Of a stretch of DNA of 31,908 bases, positions 1 through 8,362 are shown one piece after another. Every line of letters begins with the position of its first letter. Position 1 is the stretch's first letter. The DNA is taken from NCBI GenBank assembly GCA_019420325.1, contig JAHZHK010000024.1, positions 1-31,908 of the forward strand, written 5' to 3'. Position numbers and translations under genes: made by a program. The notes below the pieces were generated by a model. That model searched no databases and had not been told where the DNA came from. It worked only from the letters and a program-made list of their open reading frames with translations. This stretch comes from Coriobacteriaceae bacterium. GTDB taxonomy: Bacteria > Actinomycetota > Coriobacteriia > Coriobacteriales > UMGS124.

Positions 1-93
1 GCCCATGGTGACGGTAACGGCGTCGGCCAGGGTGTTGACGCCCTTGGCGAGCTTGGCGCGAGCGTCGGCGTTAAAAGCAATCTGCTTAGCCAT
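1..93 (-). CDS. groL: Chaperonin GroEL, N-terminal fragment (cut by window edge)
   Basis: The first 31 codons of the 60-kDa chaperonin are visible; the rest lies beyond the left edge. The reading MAKQIAFNADARAKLAKGVN matches the usual GroEL N-terminus. The ATG at 93-91 is preceded on the minus strand by AGGAGG about 8 bases upstream. GroEL forms the cytosolic ATP-driven folding chamber and works with the GroES cap encoded just upstream; the 93-base gap and shared strand indicate one groES-groEL transcript. Confidence 0.93.
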   Translation of the reverse strand, partial: MAKQIAFNADARAKLAKGVNTLADAVTVTMG

Positions 94-186
94 TGTTCAA
101 GACCTCCTGATGAGTGGGTGAATGGAAAAGGGGCCGCGCGTCGCCGAGTCACCAGGCGCACAAGCCCCTCTTATATATGAACGGTC

Positions 187-477
187 TTACTCCTCGACGA
201 CGGCGTAGATGTCGGAGTCGCGCATGAGCAGGTACTCCTCGCCGTCAATCTTGACCTCGTTGCCGCCGTACTTGCCATAGATGACAACGTCGCCAACCTT
301 GACGTCGACGGGGATGCGCTCGCCCTTGTCATCGAGCTTGCCAGCGCCGACAGCGATGACCTCGCCGCGCTGGGGCTTCTCCTGGGCGCCAGAAGAGATG
401 TACAGGCCGGAGGCAGTCTTCTGCTCCGCCTTCTCGGGCTTGACCAGGACTCGATCTCCCAAAGGCCTCAACTGCAT
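187..477 (-). CDS. groS: Co-chaperonin GroES
   Basis: This 96-residue protein has the full GroES (Cpn10) length. It starts MQLRPLGDRVLVKPEKAEQK and ends in the conserved strand region EEYLLMRDSDIYAVVEE. The mobile loop that contacts GroEL is in the segment around residues 20-35 (TASGLYISSGAQEKPQRG). It caps the GroEL chamber in the cytosol. AGGAGG lies a few bases upstream of the ATG. It is first in the groES-groEL operon, with a good sigma70-like promoter about 150 bases upstream. I found no CIRCE (HrcA) or HAIR (HspR) inverted repeat in the leader, so the mode of heat-shock control is not visible. Confidence 0.96.
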   Translation of the reverse strand: MQLRPLGDRVLVKPEKAEQKTASGLYISSGAQEKPQRGEVIAVGAGKLDDKGERIPVDVKVGDVVIYGKYGGNEVKIDGEEYLLMRDSDIYAVVEE

Positions 478-624
478 GATGGAACCTCCTCGTTTGCTGT
501 CCGCGCGTTGCGCGGTGCCCGCCCGACTTTGCCGCGGGTGGCTTTTTGATGACGCACTGCATGGTACCCAGACTTGTGTTCTCTAACAACTTCAGTGAAA
601 GAAATCTCACAATTCAAGACTTAG

Positions 625-652
625 ATTATATGGCTCGCACATATACCAACAA
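625..652 (-). promoter_or_regulatory. Predicted groES promoter (TTGTTG, 16 bases, TATAAT)
   Basis: On the minus strand the -35 box TTGTTG (652-647) and a perfect -10 box TATAAT (630-625) are separated by 16 bases. Transcription would start near 618 and leave a leader of about 140 bases before groES. The boxes are seen directly; promoter activity is inferred. Confidence 0.55.
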
Positions 653-660
653 TCTCATGG

Positions 661-684
661 CGTCCCCTGAGGGATTTGGGGACG
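661..684. repeat. Inverted repeat upstream of the groES promoter
   Basis: The arms CGTCCCC (661-667) and GGGGACG (678-684) are separated by 10 bases. It sits just upstream of the groES -35 box and between the divergent groES and phosphohexomutase genes, so it could be an operator or a small hairpin. It is not CIRCE. No regulator can be assigned. Confidence 0.3.
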
Positions 685-802
685 AGATAGGGCTTGCACG
701 CATATGGTTGCCGTGAGGTGCCTTGGCCTGGGCGCGCGGTACCATAGGAGCCGTCAAAACTTGCCGCCAAGGCGGCTGGGACAACAAAAAGGAGCACACA
801 GC

Positions 803-2527
803 ATGAATGAGCGCGCGATGCGTGAGTACACCCGCTGGGCGGAGAGGGTCACCGACCCCGAGCTTGCCGAGCAGCTCGCCGCCATGAAGGGCGATGAGAA
901 GGCTATTGAGGACGCGTTCTTCCAGGACCTCGAGTTCGGCACGGCAGGCCTGCGCGGCGTGCTCGGCGCTGGCTCGAACCGCATGAACGTCTACACGGTC
1001 GCCCTCGCCACGCAGGGCCTGGCCAACTACCTCAAGGCAAACTTCGACGAGCCCAGCGTTGCCATCTGCCGCGACTCACGCCACAAGGGCGAGCTTTTCT
1101 GCCGCGTGGCCGCCGAAGTGCTGGCGGCCAACGGCGTCGCGGCTCATCTCTACCCGCGCCTGGAGCCCACGCCTGCTTGCTCCTTCGCCACGCGCGACCT
1201 GGGGTGCTCCGCCGGCATCAACATCACCGCAAGCCACAACCCCGCCGAGTACAACGGCTACAAGGTGTACGGCGCCGACGGCTGTCAGATCACCACACAG
1301 GCTTCCAAGGACATCCTCGCCGCCATCGGCCAGGTCGACATCTTCGACGGCGTGGCGCGCATGCCCTTTGACGAGGCCATGGACGCAGGCTTGGTCGACT
1401 ACATCGGCGAGGGCACCATCGAACGCTTCGTGGATGCCGTGGCCCAGCAGTCCCAACATGTGGAGGCGCCCGCCGAGGGTGCCGACCTCAAGGTCGCGTA
1501 CACCCCGCTCAACGGCGCGGGCCTGGAGTGCGTCTCGAAGATCCTCGAGCGCATCGGGGTAACCGACGTGACCGTGGTCCCCGAACAGGCCCAGCCCGAC
1601 GGCGACTTCCCCACCTGCCCCTACCCCAACCCCGAGATCAGGCAGGCGCTGCAAAAGGGCCTGGAGCTGTGCGCCGAGGTGCACCCCGACCTGCTGCTGG
1701 CCACCGACCCCGACGCCGACCGCACAGGCATCGCCGTGCCCCACAAGGGCGAGTATGTCCTGCTGAGCGGCAACGAAGTGGGCGTGCTTCTCTCCGACTG
1801 GCTCGCCGGCCGCGCCGCGGCCCGCGGCGAGAACGTCGCGGACAAGCTCGTGGTCACCACCATCGTGAGCTCGTCGATGCTCGACGCCCTGGCCCGCAAG
1901 CACGGCTTTGAGCTGCGCCGCACGCTTACCGGCTTCAAGTACATCGGCGAGCAGATCGCCCGCCTGGAGGAGAAGGGCGAGCAGGGCAGGTTCCTCTTCG
2001 GCTTCGAGGAGAGCTACGGCTACCTGAGCGGCACCTATGTGCGCGACAAGGACGCCGTGGTGGCCTCCATGCTCATCTGCGAGATGGCGCGTGACTACAA
2101 GGGCCGCGGCATGGACCTGGTCGACGCCGTGGAGGCGCTCTACGACGAGCTCGGCTACTATCGCAACCGCACGATCTCGCTGGCCTACCCCGGCGCTGAG
2201 GGCGCAGAGCAGATGCGCGCCATCATGGCCGGCCTACGCGCCGAGCACCCCGCCCAGCTCGCAGGCCTTGCGGTGGAGGACGTGGTCGACTACGCCCAGG
2301 GTGCGACCATGCCCCGCATCGGCGGCGACGCAGCCGACGAGCAGACCCTGCCGGGCGCCAACGTGTTCGAGATCAACCTGGAGGGCGCCAACAAGGTCAT
2401 CATCCGCCCGAGCGGCACCGAGCCCAAGATTAAGGCCTACGTGTTCGCCCGCGGCACGACCGACGCCGAGGCGCTCGCCCTTGTTGACGAGCTAGACGCC
2501 GCCGCCCGCAAGCTCCTGGGTGCCTAG
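803..2527 (+). CDS. Alpha-D-phosphohexomutase (phosphoglucomutase/phosphomannomutase family)
   Basis: A 574-residue enzyme of the alpha-D-phosphohexomutase superfamily, which interconverts 1- and 6-phosphosugars (or 1- and 5-phosphopentoses) in the cytosol. All four domain signatures are visible: the phosphoserine loop TASHNP (about residues 142-147, Ser144 the phospho carrier), the metal loop DPDADRTG (middle), the sugar-specificity loop GFEESYGY, and the C-terminal phosphate loop RPSGTEPKIK. The length and the N-terminal pattern FGTAGLRG fit the PgcA-like phosphoglucomutase group rather than the shorter ManB/GlmM group. The ATG at 803 is chosen because AAGGAG lies 8-9 bases upstream; an open frame continues to 704 without support. 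It is transcribed alone, divergent from groES, and ends in a strong hairpin at 2562-2607. The exact sugar substrate cannot be told from sequence. Confidence 0.92.
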   Translation: MNERAMREYTRWAERVTDPELAEQLAAMKGDEKAIEDAFFQDLEFGTAGLRGVLGAGSNRMNVYTVALATQGLANYLKANFDEPSVAICRDSRHKGELFCRVAAEVLAANGVAAHLYPRLEPTPACSFATRDLGCSAGINITASHNPAEYNGYKVYGADGCQITTQASKDILAAIGQVDIFDGVARMPFDEAMDAGLVDYIGEGTIERFVDAVAQQSQHVEAPAEGADLKVAYTPLNGAGLECVSKILERIGVTDVTVVPEQAQPDGDFPTCPYPNPEIRQALQKGLELCAEVHPDLLLATDPDADRTGIAVPHKGEYVLLSGNEVGVLLSDWLAGRAAARGENVADKLVVTTIVSSSMLDALARKHGFELRRTLTGFKYIGEQIARLEEKGEQGRFLFGFEESYGYLSGTYVRDKDAVVASMLICEMARDYKGRGMDLVDAVEALYDELGYYRNRTISLAYPGAEGAEQMRAIMAGLRAEHPAQLAGLAVEDVVDYAQGATMPRIGGDAADEQTLPGANVFEINLEGANKVIIRPSGTEPKIKAYVFARGTTDAEALALVDELDAAARKLLGA

Positions 2528-2561
2528 GCCACACGGCGCAAACCATATTCCAGGAAACGCA

Positions 2562-2607
2562 AACGCCCGCCCCGTGCACTCGCATCGAGCAGCACGGGGC
2601 GGGCGTT
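2562..2607 (+). terminator. Strong hairpin after the phosphohexomutase
   Basis: A perfect 16-bp stem (2562-2577 with 2592-2607) encloses a 14-base loop that itself holds CTCG/CGAG. It begins 34 bases after the stop codon. The following sequence TTCTTAGTTTG is only moderately T-rich, so it may act with or without Rho. Confidence 0.7.
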
Positions 2608-2624
2608 CTTAGTTTGCAGACAGA

Positions 2625-2652
2625 AAAGGCCGCCCCCAATGGGACGGCCTTT
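2625..2652 (-). terminator. Terminator of the ferric-reductase-like gene
   Basis: The arms AAAGGCCG (2625-2632) and CGGCCTTT (2645-2652) pair, with three further G-C pairs inside after one mismatch. On the minus strand it is followed by TTTTCTGTCT. It lies about 30 bases after the stop of the minus-strand gene at 2684. Confidence 0.7.
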
Positions 2653-2683
2653 CTTTGACTACCAAAAGCTGTGGGCGCAAACG

Positions 2684-3388
2684 CTACTCGGCGTCGGCGG
2701 CCTTGGTCTTCTTGTCGACCGAAGCCTTGTAGAGGCGCAGGGCCGCGTAGATGACGATGATCACGATATACACGATCACGTGGATGGAGCCGACGCTGCC
2801 CATGTTGGCAAGGGACAGGCCCAGAGCCATGGCCACATGGACACCAAGCAGGGCAACCATGAGGTAAGCGAACTTCTGCAGGCGACGCCACACGGTGGCG
2901 TTCATGGCAGAGCGGATGAACTTGAACGAAGTCACGCCCAGCACCACGAAGATGATGGTGAGGACAAGGGCGACGATGAGCGAAGCGGCAAGCGTGGGCT
3001 TGAGGTTGCCGAAGTTGGAAAGCATCGGCAGGTAGCTCTTCAGGTAGGTCACGATGTGGCCGATGTAGAAGATGAACGAGAGAATCGACAGCTCGCCGCG
3101 GATGGGCAGCAGGCCGCGCTTAATCTTGCTGCTGTCAGGCAGGGCACCGGTGAACATAACGAGCGCCAAGAAGAACGTGCCCAGATAACCCTTCTGGAAC
3201 ATGAAGGTAAGCCAACGCCATTGGTTGGTGTTGACGCCGGTGAGCACTGTCCAAAGGTACACGACAAGAGCGACCGTGGCGACAATGTAGAAGACCACCG
3301 AGTACTTACGCAGCGGCCTTGCGAGCGGGAACGCGACGATTGCCGTTATGGCAAGCGCCAGCAATATGCTGATAATCTCTGCATCCAT
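2684..3388 (-). CDS. Ferric-reductase-like (MsrQ/YedZ-type) integral membrane protein
   Basis: A 234-residue membrane protein with about six or seven hydrophobic segments. Two histidines sit in membrane helices, in SFIFYIGHIV and in LMVALLGVHV, the second after WRRLQKFAYL. That pattern matches the ferric-reductase-like transmembrane domain, in which such histidines bind b-type haem (as in MsrQ/YedZ). The family passes electrons across the cytoplasmic membrane to a partner. No flavin or NAD domain is fused, so the protein would need separate donors and acceptors. It starts at ATG 3388 after AGAGGGAGAG, is monocistronic, and ends in the hairpin at 2625-2652. A link to the nearby redox operon is possible but not shown. 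The family call is motif-based. Confidence 0.7.
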   Translation of the reverse strand: MDAEIISILLALAITAIVAFPLARPLRKYSVVFYIVATVALVVYLWTVLTGVNTNQWRWLTFMFQKGYLGTFFLALVMFTGALPDSSKIKRGLLPIRGELSILSFIFYIGHIVTYLKSYLPMLSNFGNLKPTLAASLIVALVLTIIFVVLGVTSFKFIRSAMNATVWRRLQKFAYLMVALLGVHVAMALGLSLANMGSVGSIHVIVYIVIIVIYAALRLYKASVDKKTKAADAE

Positions 3389-3471
3389 GACGAAACTCTC
3401 CCTCTTTCTGACTGCGGGCCCTCATACCCTTAATGCGTACCTTACCTTAGACGTGCCCTCTTTGCCATCGT

Positions 3472-3515
3472 AAAAACCGTCAGCACCCTCGTCTGAAAAC
3501 CATTAAACCTGACGG
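3472..3515 (-). terminator. Possible terminator of the TorD/ATPase operon
   Basis: On the minus strand CCGTCAG (3515-3509) pairs with CTGACGG (3483-3477) and is followed directly by TTTTT (3476-3472). The stem is only 7 bp and the loop is 25 bases, so this is a weak call. It lies about 90 bases after the end of the six-gene operon. The remainder of 3389-3604 shows no gene and no promoter I could support. Confidence 0.4.
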
Positions 3516-3604
3516 GAAGTGCCTTTTTATCCTCAAACAGGTGCTAGATAGTTTTGTATGATGCCAAATACCTGGTGCTTTGTTGCGCAAACAATTACAT
3601 GGCG

Positions 3605-5506
3605 CTAAAGGGTGTCACTCAACACGCAGGCCACGAACTGCTGGGCACCCATCGTTGACGGCTCTGCCATGCCCAGCTCGCGCAGAAGACCACTGGGGGC
3701 GAGCATGGCAACGTCGCCGGTTGCAGTCCGCTTGGTGCGCTTCACACGTGCCCCCAAGGCCCGCGCATGGTCGGGCGCGGCCCCCTGAACATAGGACATC
3801 GTGAGCCAATTGCGCGCCTTATGGAGAAGCCCGCGCCACAGGCGGCACTCGTTCTCGAAACGCGCGGGCGACTCTTCCCGCGTCGCGCGAGGGGCCACGC
3901 CCTCGTTGAGGCCGAGCAGCACGCATGCCTTGGTTTCAAGGCCTGCGAAGGCGGCGGGGATGCCCACACGCACATCCCACAGCCTGCCGCCAAAGCCGCG
4001 GTCCACCGCGCCCAAGTTGGCTCGGCTGAAGAACTCGCCGGCACTTTGGGCAACGACAGGCTCGCACAGGCGCGTGAACGTGAGGTTCTCGTTGGGCGAC
4101 ACGATATCGATAAGCTGGCGACCGTGCTTGCGACTCGCCTTGGCGATGAGCGCGCGGGCCTGCGCGTAGCGCTTGGCGAGAAGTTCTGCCCCCTCAAAGG
4201 GCTCAGGGGCCGAAGCGTCAAGTGAGGCAAGGGTGTCGAGGACGTGCGCGCCACGTTCGGCGGCGTAGGCAACAAGTCCCGCCCAGGCTTTCGCGGAGAT
4301 GTCCGCGCGACCCAGACCGACCCAAGTGCGCCAGCACATGAGGTCGCGCTCGTTGGCCGCAAGACCCAGCAGTGTGAACGACTGAAGCGTGGCCACGCTC
4401 GCAACGCGACGGGGGTCTCCTCCCACAGGCTGACCCTCGGTGCAGGTAACGGTGGCGATACCCGCCGCCTTGAGCTTCTGGCAGACGTCTTTGAGCATGC
4501 TTCCCTGGGGAATGACCGCGCACACCTCGTTGGGGTACACGAGGTCGTCAAACGGAATCGGCTCGCAACCGTCCTTTGCTACCTGGGTTCCGGCCTCCTC
4601 GGCCGCAGATGCGGCCTGGGCCAGCTCCAGGTCTTGAGAGAGATCCACGGCAACGTTGCCAAGAATGTACTTCACGGTCTTTGCGCAGGTAAAAGCCTCA
4701 GTGAGGGGCTCAGGCGACTTCACGACAAACGTGTCTTCGGGAAAGTCAAGCGGGGCCTGCGCAAGGCGCACGGGCTCGACGGCACACGCTTGCGCGAAGC
4801 GGGCAAGGCTCGTGCCCGTCGCCGCGGCGTCGAAGAAGGGGTTGACGACGCTGCAGTCGCCGGCGAGCAGCAGCTCCTGGCCGGCAAGCGCCTCGATAAG
4901 GCGCAGCTGAGCCAGACCGATGAGGTTCGCGTCGTCCACAAGCACGTGAGCAGCACCCAGGCGTTGGACGATTTCAGGATGGGAGCGCACGGCATTGAGG
5001 GCGCGGGCACCCAGCTCACGCACATCGTAGGCACCAAACGCAGCGAGCGCATCGGCATAGCGACGTGCGGGCTCGCCCTGAGGCGCAGGCAGCTCGCCTG
5101 TGTCCCATGCGCGATACAACTCCTTGCAGGCCGCGGCGAGGTCCTCTTTGCCCATGCCCGCTTGGCGCAGGTCGGCGATGAGAATGGAACGCTCCACGTC
5201 GAGCAGTACGCGCGGGCCATGGCCGTACATCGCCTGCGCGTCCTTGTCGACAAGCACCTCGTAGCTGAGCGCTCGGGCCGACACCACGCGCAGACGCTCG
5301 ACCGACTCCGGGCCGGCGGACACGCGAAACCCCAGGCGACGCTTGAACGCGGCTGCCGCATCTTTCGAGGCACACACCACCATGAGGTCGGCGACGTCGC
5401 AGCCGCCGTCGAGCAAGGCGCGGGCGCGCTCAAGCAGACGCCCCGTCTTGCCGCTTGACTGCGCGCCCTCGAGTATCGCGACCGTCGGGCTTTGCTGGCC
5501 GGCCAT
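3605..5506 (-). CDS. UvrD/AddB-like P-loop ATPase with degenerate helicase motifs (second copy)
   Basis: A 633-residue protein with the frame of a superfamily I helicase. Motif I/Walker A is GAQSSGKT (residues 14-21). Motif II/Walker B is VLVDDAN (188-194), where the usual DExQ has become DDAN. The motif III region is LLLAGDCSVV (212-221). Near residue 530 CVLLGLNEGVAP matches the segment V region of UvrD/AddB proteins, and the motif VI position reads LLHKARNWLTMSY, without the VALTRA arginine. No nuclease motif is seen. ATP binding is plausible; unwinding is doubtful. ATG 5506 is preferred; a GTG at 5518 is in frame. It is the last gene of the operon, starting 2 bases after the previous stop. 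It is a distant paralogue of the protein at 6358-8352. The role is unknown. Confidence 0.7.
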   Translation of the reverse strand: MAGQQSPTVAILEGAQSSGKTGRLLERARALLDGGCDVADLMVVCASKDAAAAFKRRLGFRVSAGPESVERLRVVSARALSYEVLVDKDAQAMYGHGPRVLLDVERSILIADLRQAGMGKEDLAAACKELYRAWDTGELPAPQGEPARRYADALAAFGAYDVRELGARALNAVRSHPEIVQRLGAAHVLVDDANLIGLAQLRLIEALAGQELLLAGDCSVVNPFFDAAATGTSLARFAQACAVEPVRLAQAPLDFPEDTFVVKSPEPLTEAFTCAKTVKYILGNVAVDLSQDLELAQAASAAEEAGTQVAKDGCEPIPFDDLVYPNEVCAVIPQGSMLKDVCQKLKAAGIATVTCTEGQPVGGDPRRVASVATLQSFTLLGLAANERDLMCWRTWVGLGRADISAKAWAGLVAYAAERGAHVLDTLASLDASAPEPFEGAELLAKRYAQARALIAKASRKHGRQLIDIVSPNENLTFTRLCEPVVAQSAGEFFSRANLGAVDRGFGGRLWDVRVGIPAAFAGLETKACVLLGLNEGVAPRATREESPARFENECRLWRGLLHKARNWLTMSYVQGAAPDHARALGARVKRTKRTATGDVAMLAPSGLLRELGMAEPSTMGAQQFVACVLSDTL

Positions 5507-5508
5507 GA

Positions 5509-6297
5509 CTAGAGCCACGCACCCTTGGCGGAGTCAAACTCGCGCTGGGTTCCATCGGCTGCGACCACACCCCACACGCTGTAGTCGATGACGAGGGGCT
5601 CGACGACGGGCGTCTCGGCAGGCCGCTCCTCGGAGTCGGCTTCCTGGGCGACCTGATCGTCGACCAGGGCAGCTTCGACAGACCCATCGACCTGCTCGGC
5701 CTCAGCGGGCTGTTCGCCAGCAGCCTGTGCGGCGGCCTCGGCCTGTTCCTCTGCCTGCTTGGCAGCCTCGTCCTGCTTGGCCTGCCAGACGGCGCGCTGG
5801 GCGGCAAGCGACTGCGCGGAAGGCAGGCACACCTCGACGGGACCCTCGCCGAAGGTGCCGGCGTTGCACAGAGCGCGCAGCTGGTCGGCGACATCTTCGA
5901 ACACAGGCAGCTCCACGCCGGGCTCGACTGCAAAGCGCACAACGTTCTTGGCCATGAGCAGGTCGATCTCACGGTAGTCGACCGTCTGCTCGCCGCGCTC
6001 GCCACGGCTCTTGTTGAAGCTCTTGATGTTCTCGCCCACGAAGTAGCGCTTACCAGCGAGCCATTCCTTCACATGGGGCCACACCTCGTCGGCTCCCTCG
6101 TCGGCGCTGAGCCAGTACTTCTTGGCGAAGTTTACCTTGAGCTGCATCACGTTGACAGCCGGGTCGGCAGCGGGGTGGCTGCGCACCGTGGTGGGCGCAA
6201 GATGGATGAAGGCCCTCTTCACGTCGGCGGCAGACTCGGCGTTGTATTCGCGCTCGTCAAGCGAGGCAATGAGCATAAGAGAAGGATGAACGATCAT
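5509..6297 (-). CDS. Unknown protein between the two ATPases, with an Ala/Glu/Gln-rich linker
   Basis: I do not recognise this 262-residue protein. The N-terminal 160 residues look globular (for example KKYWLSADEGADEVWPHVKE and GKRYFVGENIKSF). A low-complexity Ala/Gln/Glu stretch follows (around WQAKQDEAAKQAEEQAEAAA), likely helical or disordered. The protein ends in a short ordered tail, VIDYSVWGVVAADGTQREFD. There is no signal peptide, membrane segment or cysteine motif. ATG 6297 is chosen for AGAAAGG 7 bases upstream; an in-frame open stretch reaches 6357. It lies 60 bases after one ATPase gene and 2 bases before the other, so a shared complex is a fair guess but unproven. Confidence 0.75.
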   Translation of the reverse strand: MIVHPSLMLIASLDEREYNAESAADVKRAFIHLAPTTVRSHPAADPAVNVMQLKVNFAKKYWLSADEGADEVWPHVKEWLAGKRYFVGENIKSFNKSRGERGEQTVDYREIDLLMAKNVVRFAVEPGVELPVFEDVADQLRALCNAGTFGEGPVEVCLPSAQSLAAQRAVWQAKQDEAAKQAEEQAEAAAQAAGEQPAEAEQVDGSVEAALVDDQVAQEADSEERPAETPVVEPLVIDYSVWGVVAADGTQREFDSAKGAWL

Positions 6298-6357
6298 GGC
6301 ATGACCTTTCTCAAAGGCCGCAGGCGACACCAACGCGCCACCTGCGGCTCTGTGCAT

Positions 6358-8352
6358 CTAGTAAGTCCGTACCTGTGCGCGCAGGTCCTGCTCGTCGAAG
6401 GCGATGACGCCCCAGGCAGCCAGGGCATAGTCGGCGATGACACTGCGGCGCACGCTCATATGGCGGCGGCCGTCGATGCCGGCGCTCACACGGTAGCCTT
6501 TGAGGTTGAGCTTCTCGGACACCTCGAGGTCGACATCGGCAAACGAGCTGATGGCGAGCGTTTTCTTGGCGCATCCTGCCAGAGTGTAGAAAAGTGCGCG
6601 GGCCTTCTTGTCGATACTCTGGCGCACCTTGGCGGAGGCGCTGGCTGCATCGAAGTAGGCGTGCTCGGGAAGCCAGCCGTTCATGCAACCTGCAAGCACC
6701 AGGTGATCGCACGACACGCCTGCCACATCGTCATAGGAGCACACACCCACGCCGGCCGCGTCGCCAAAGAAGTCGCGGCGAGTCGCGCAGGCGTGCACGC
6801 TGGCAAACATCTGTGCCGCGCTGGCATCAGGACCCGCAGCCAGGCAAGCGTCGAGAAGTGCCTCGCTCATGCGACGAACGCCCAGCTTGGAGGCGAGTTT
6901 GTCGATGAGGGTGCGCCCGGTGAGACCTGCGAGCTCGTCGATGAGGGTATGCCCCGCCAGGTAAGCCTCGGCTACGGCATCGTGCGTGGAACCGATGCTT
7001 CCTTCAGACACGGCGGCGACCAGGCTCTCAAGCGCCTCGACAATAGTCTTGCCCTCCTCGGCGCAGTCGTGCGTGGCCAGCTCGCAAAACACGTTGCTGC
7101 ATGCCACATAGTCGCCCACGCCGCACCACACACGCCAGCAGATGCCGTCCTGAGGATTGGCGAGCAAGCCGAGCATGCTTACGAAACGTGCCTCATCGCA
7201 CTCCTCGACCTTGCGGAAGTTCGCGCTCACGAGCTGGCCGGTCGCCATCTTGCGCACAGGCAGGCCGGTAGCCTTGAGGGCCTTGGCAAGAGAGCGGGCC
7301 CAGGTGAGGTTGGGTGCGGCAACGACGACCCGCGAGGGGTCAGCGCCGGCGTCCACCTTGTCTTTCACCCAGGACGCGACCTTGGCGAACTCTTCCTTCC
7401 ACCCAAAGCTCTCGAGCAGCTCGACGCCCTCGATGGGCGCGGCCGCGCAGGGCACGGCATACGTGTCGGCGACCTCATGCTCGCCGCACGAGTCGAGAAG
7501 GCCCAGCGAAAGCGCATCGAGGAAGCCTGAATCGGCCAGCTGGGAGGCGGCACCGGCAACCATGCCGGTCGCCGGGGCAGGCAGCGCCACACTCACCGCG
7601 CCCTCGTTGCGAGCGCAGAACTCCTCGATTCCCTTGCCATACGGGAAGGGGTCGGCACCCTCGGAGGTGTCGGTGGGGTCGGCACAAGCCCACAGGCTCT
7701 CGGGGGCCAGGCCCTCAAGCACAAGCTGCGAGGCGTGGTTAAGCGCCTGATAGTCGTCCACAACGAAGTGACGTACAGGCAATGCGCGCGACGGGTCGGC
7801 CAGCGTTGCCAGATAATGCACGCACATGCCGGCAAGCTCGCAGGGATGGATCGGACCGTAGGCGGTCAGGCAGGTGCGAGCCAGGTTGAAGACCTTCTGC
7901 TCGTCCTTCTCCCAGAAGAAATAGGGGTCGTCGGTCTCAAGGGTCGTGAGGCTCTTGCGGAAAAAGCCGAGCATGCCCTTGAGCTGCTTGGCCGCCACAC
8001 CCGTGCTCTTGAGGTCCTCCTTCACGAAGTCGTCCTCAAAAGGCATGATGAGCCTGGGGGCGCGGTGCGTGAACGCCTGGGCCTCGGGAGTCGACAGAAT
8101 CGAAAGCTCCAGGTCACGGGCGCAGGTCACAGTCACACCGTGTGCCGCCACATCGGCCATCGCCTGCACGGCCGCGTCACTGCCGGCAACGACGCACACC
8201 TGCCCGGCTGGCACGCCCGAAGCGAGCAGCGCCTCGACACGCGCCCGCACAAGGGCCGTCTTGCCCGCGTTGTGCGGGCCCTGCGCCATGAGGAAGCGCA
8301 CCTGGGCGTTTGCCTGCACCGCCTCCTGGGCGGTCATGGTCTGCAAAGTCAT
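6358..8352 (-). CDS. UvrD/AddB-like P-loop ATPase with degenerate helicase motifs (first copy)
   Basis: A 664-residue relative of superfamily I helicases. Walker A is GPHNAGKT (residues 25-32). Motif II is VVDDYQALN (around 198-206) and keeps the Gln lost in its paralogue. The motif III region reads LWACADPTDTS (220-230). Near the C-terminus DHLVLAGCMNGWLPE matches the conserved VxGxNEGxxP segment of UvrD/AddB, and KKARALFYTLAGCAKKTLAI sits where motif VI (VALTRA) should be but lacks its arginine. No nuclease or DNA-binding Fe-S motif is visible. Nucleotide binding is likely; helicase action is questionable. ATG 8352 has TAGGAAG upstream, overlapping the ferredoxin stop region 10 bases away, so translation is probably coupled. 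The setting, behind TorD and a polyferredoxin, suggests a role with the redox system rather than DNA repair. Confidence 0.72.
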   Translation of the reverse strand: MTLQTMTAQEAVQANAQVRFLMAQGPHNAGKTALVRARVEALLASGVPAGQVCVVAGSDAAVQAMADVAAHGVTVTCARDLELSILSTPEAQAFTHRAPRLIMPFEDDFVKEDLKSTGVAAKQLKGMLGFFRKSLTTLETDDPYFFWEKDEQKVFNLARTCLTAYGPIHPCELAGMCVHYLATLADPSRALPVRHFVVDDYQALNHASQLVLEGLAPESLWACADPTDTSEGADPFPYGKGIEEFCARNEGAVSVALPAPATGMVAGAASQLADSGFLDALSLGLLDSCGEHEVADTYAVPCAAAPIEGVELLESFGWKEEFAKVASWVKDKVDAGADPSRVVVAAPNLTWARSLAKALKATGLPVRKMATGQLVSANFRKVEECDEARFVSMLGLLANPQDGICWRVWCGVGDYVACSNVFCELATHDCAEEGKTIVEALESLVAAVSEGSIGSTHDAVAEAYLAGHTLIDELAGLTGRTLIDKLASKLGVRRMSEALLDACLAAGPDASAAQMFASVHACATRRDFFGDAAGVGVCSYDDVAGVSCDHLVLAGCMNGWLPEHAYFDAASASAKVRQSIDKKARALFYTLAGCAKKTLAISSFADVDLEVSEKLNLKGYRVSAGIDGRRHMSVRRSVIADYALAAWGVIAFDEQDLRAQVRTY

Positions 8353-8362
8353 GGTCTTCTTC

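Noticed and set aside
3516..3600. AGGTGCT and CTGGTGCT pair considered as a hairpin
   Set aside because: The two copies are in direct, not inverted, orientation and are too short to be significant.
6073..7530. Plus-strand open frame antisense to the first ATPase and the linker protein
   Set aside because: His/Ala/Gly-rich shadow with no ribosome site; it spans two well-supported minus-strand genes.
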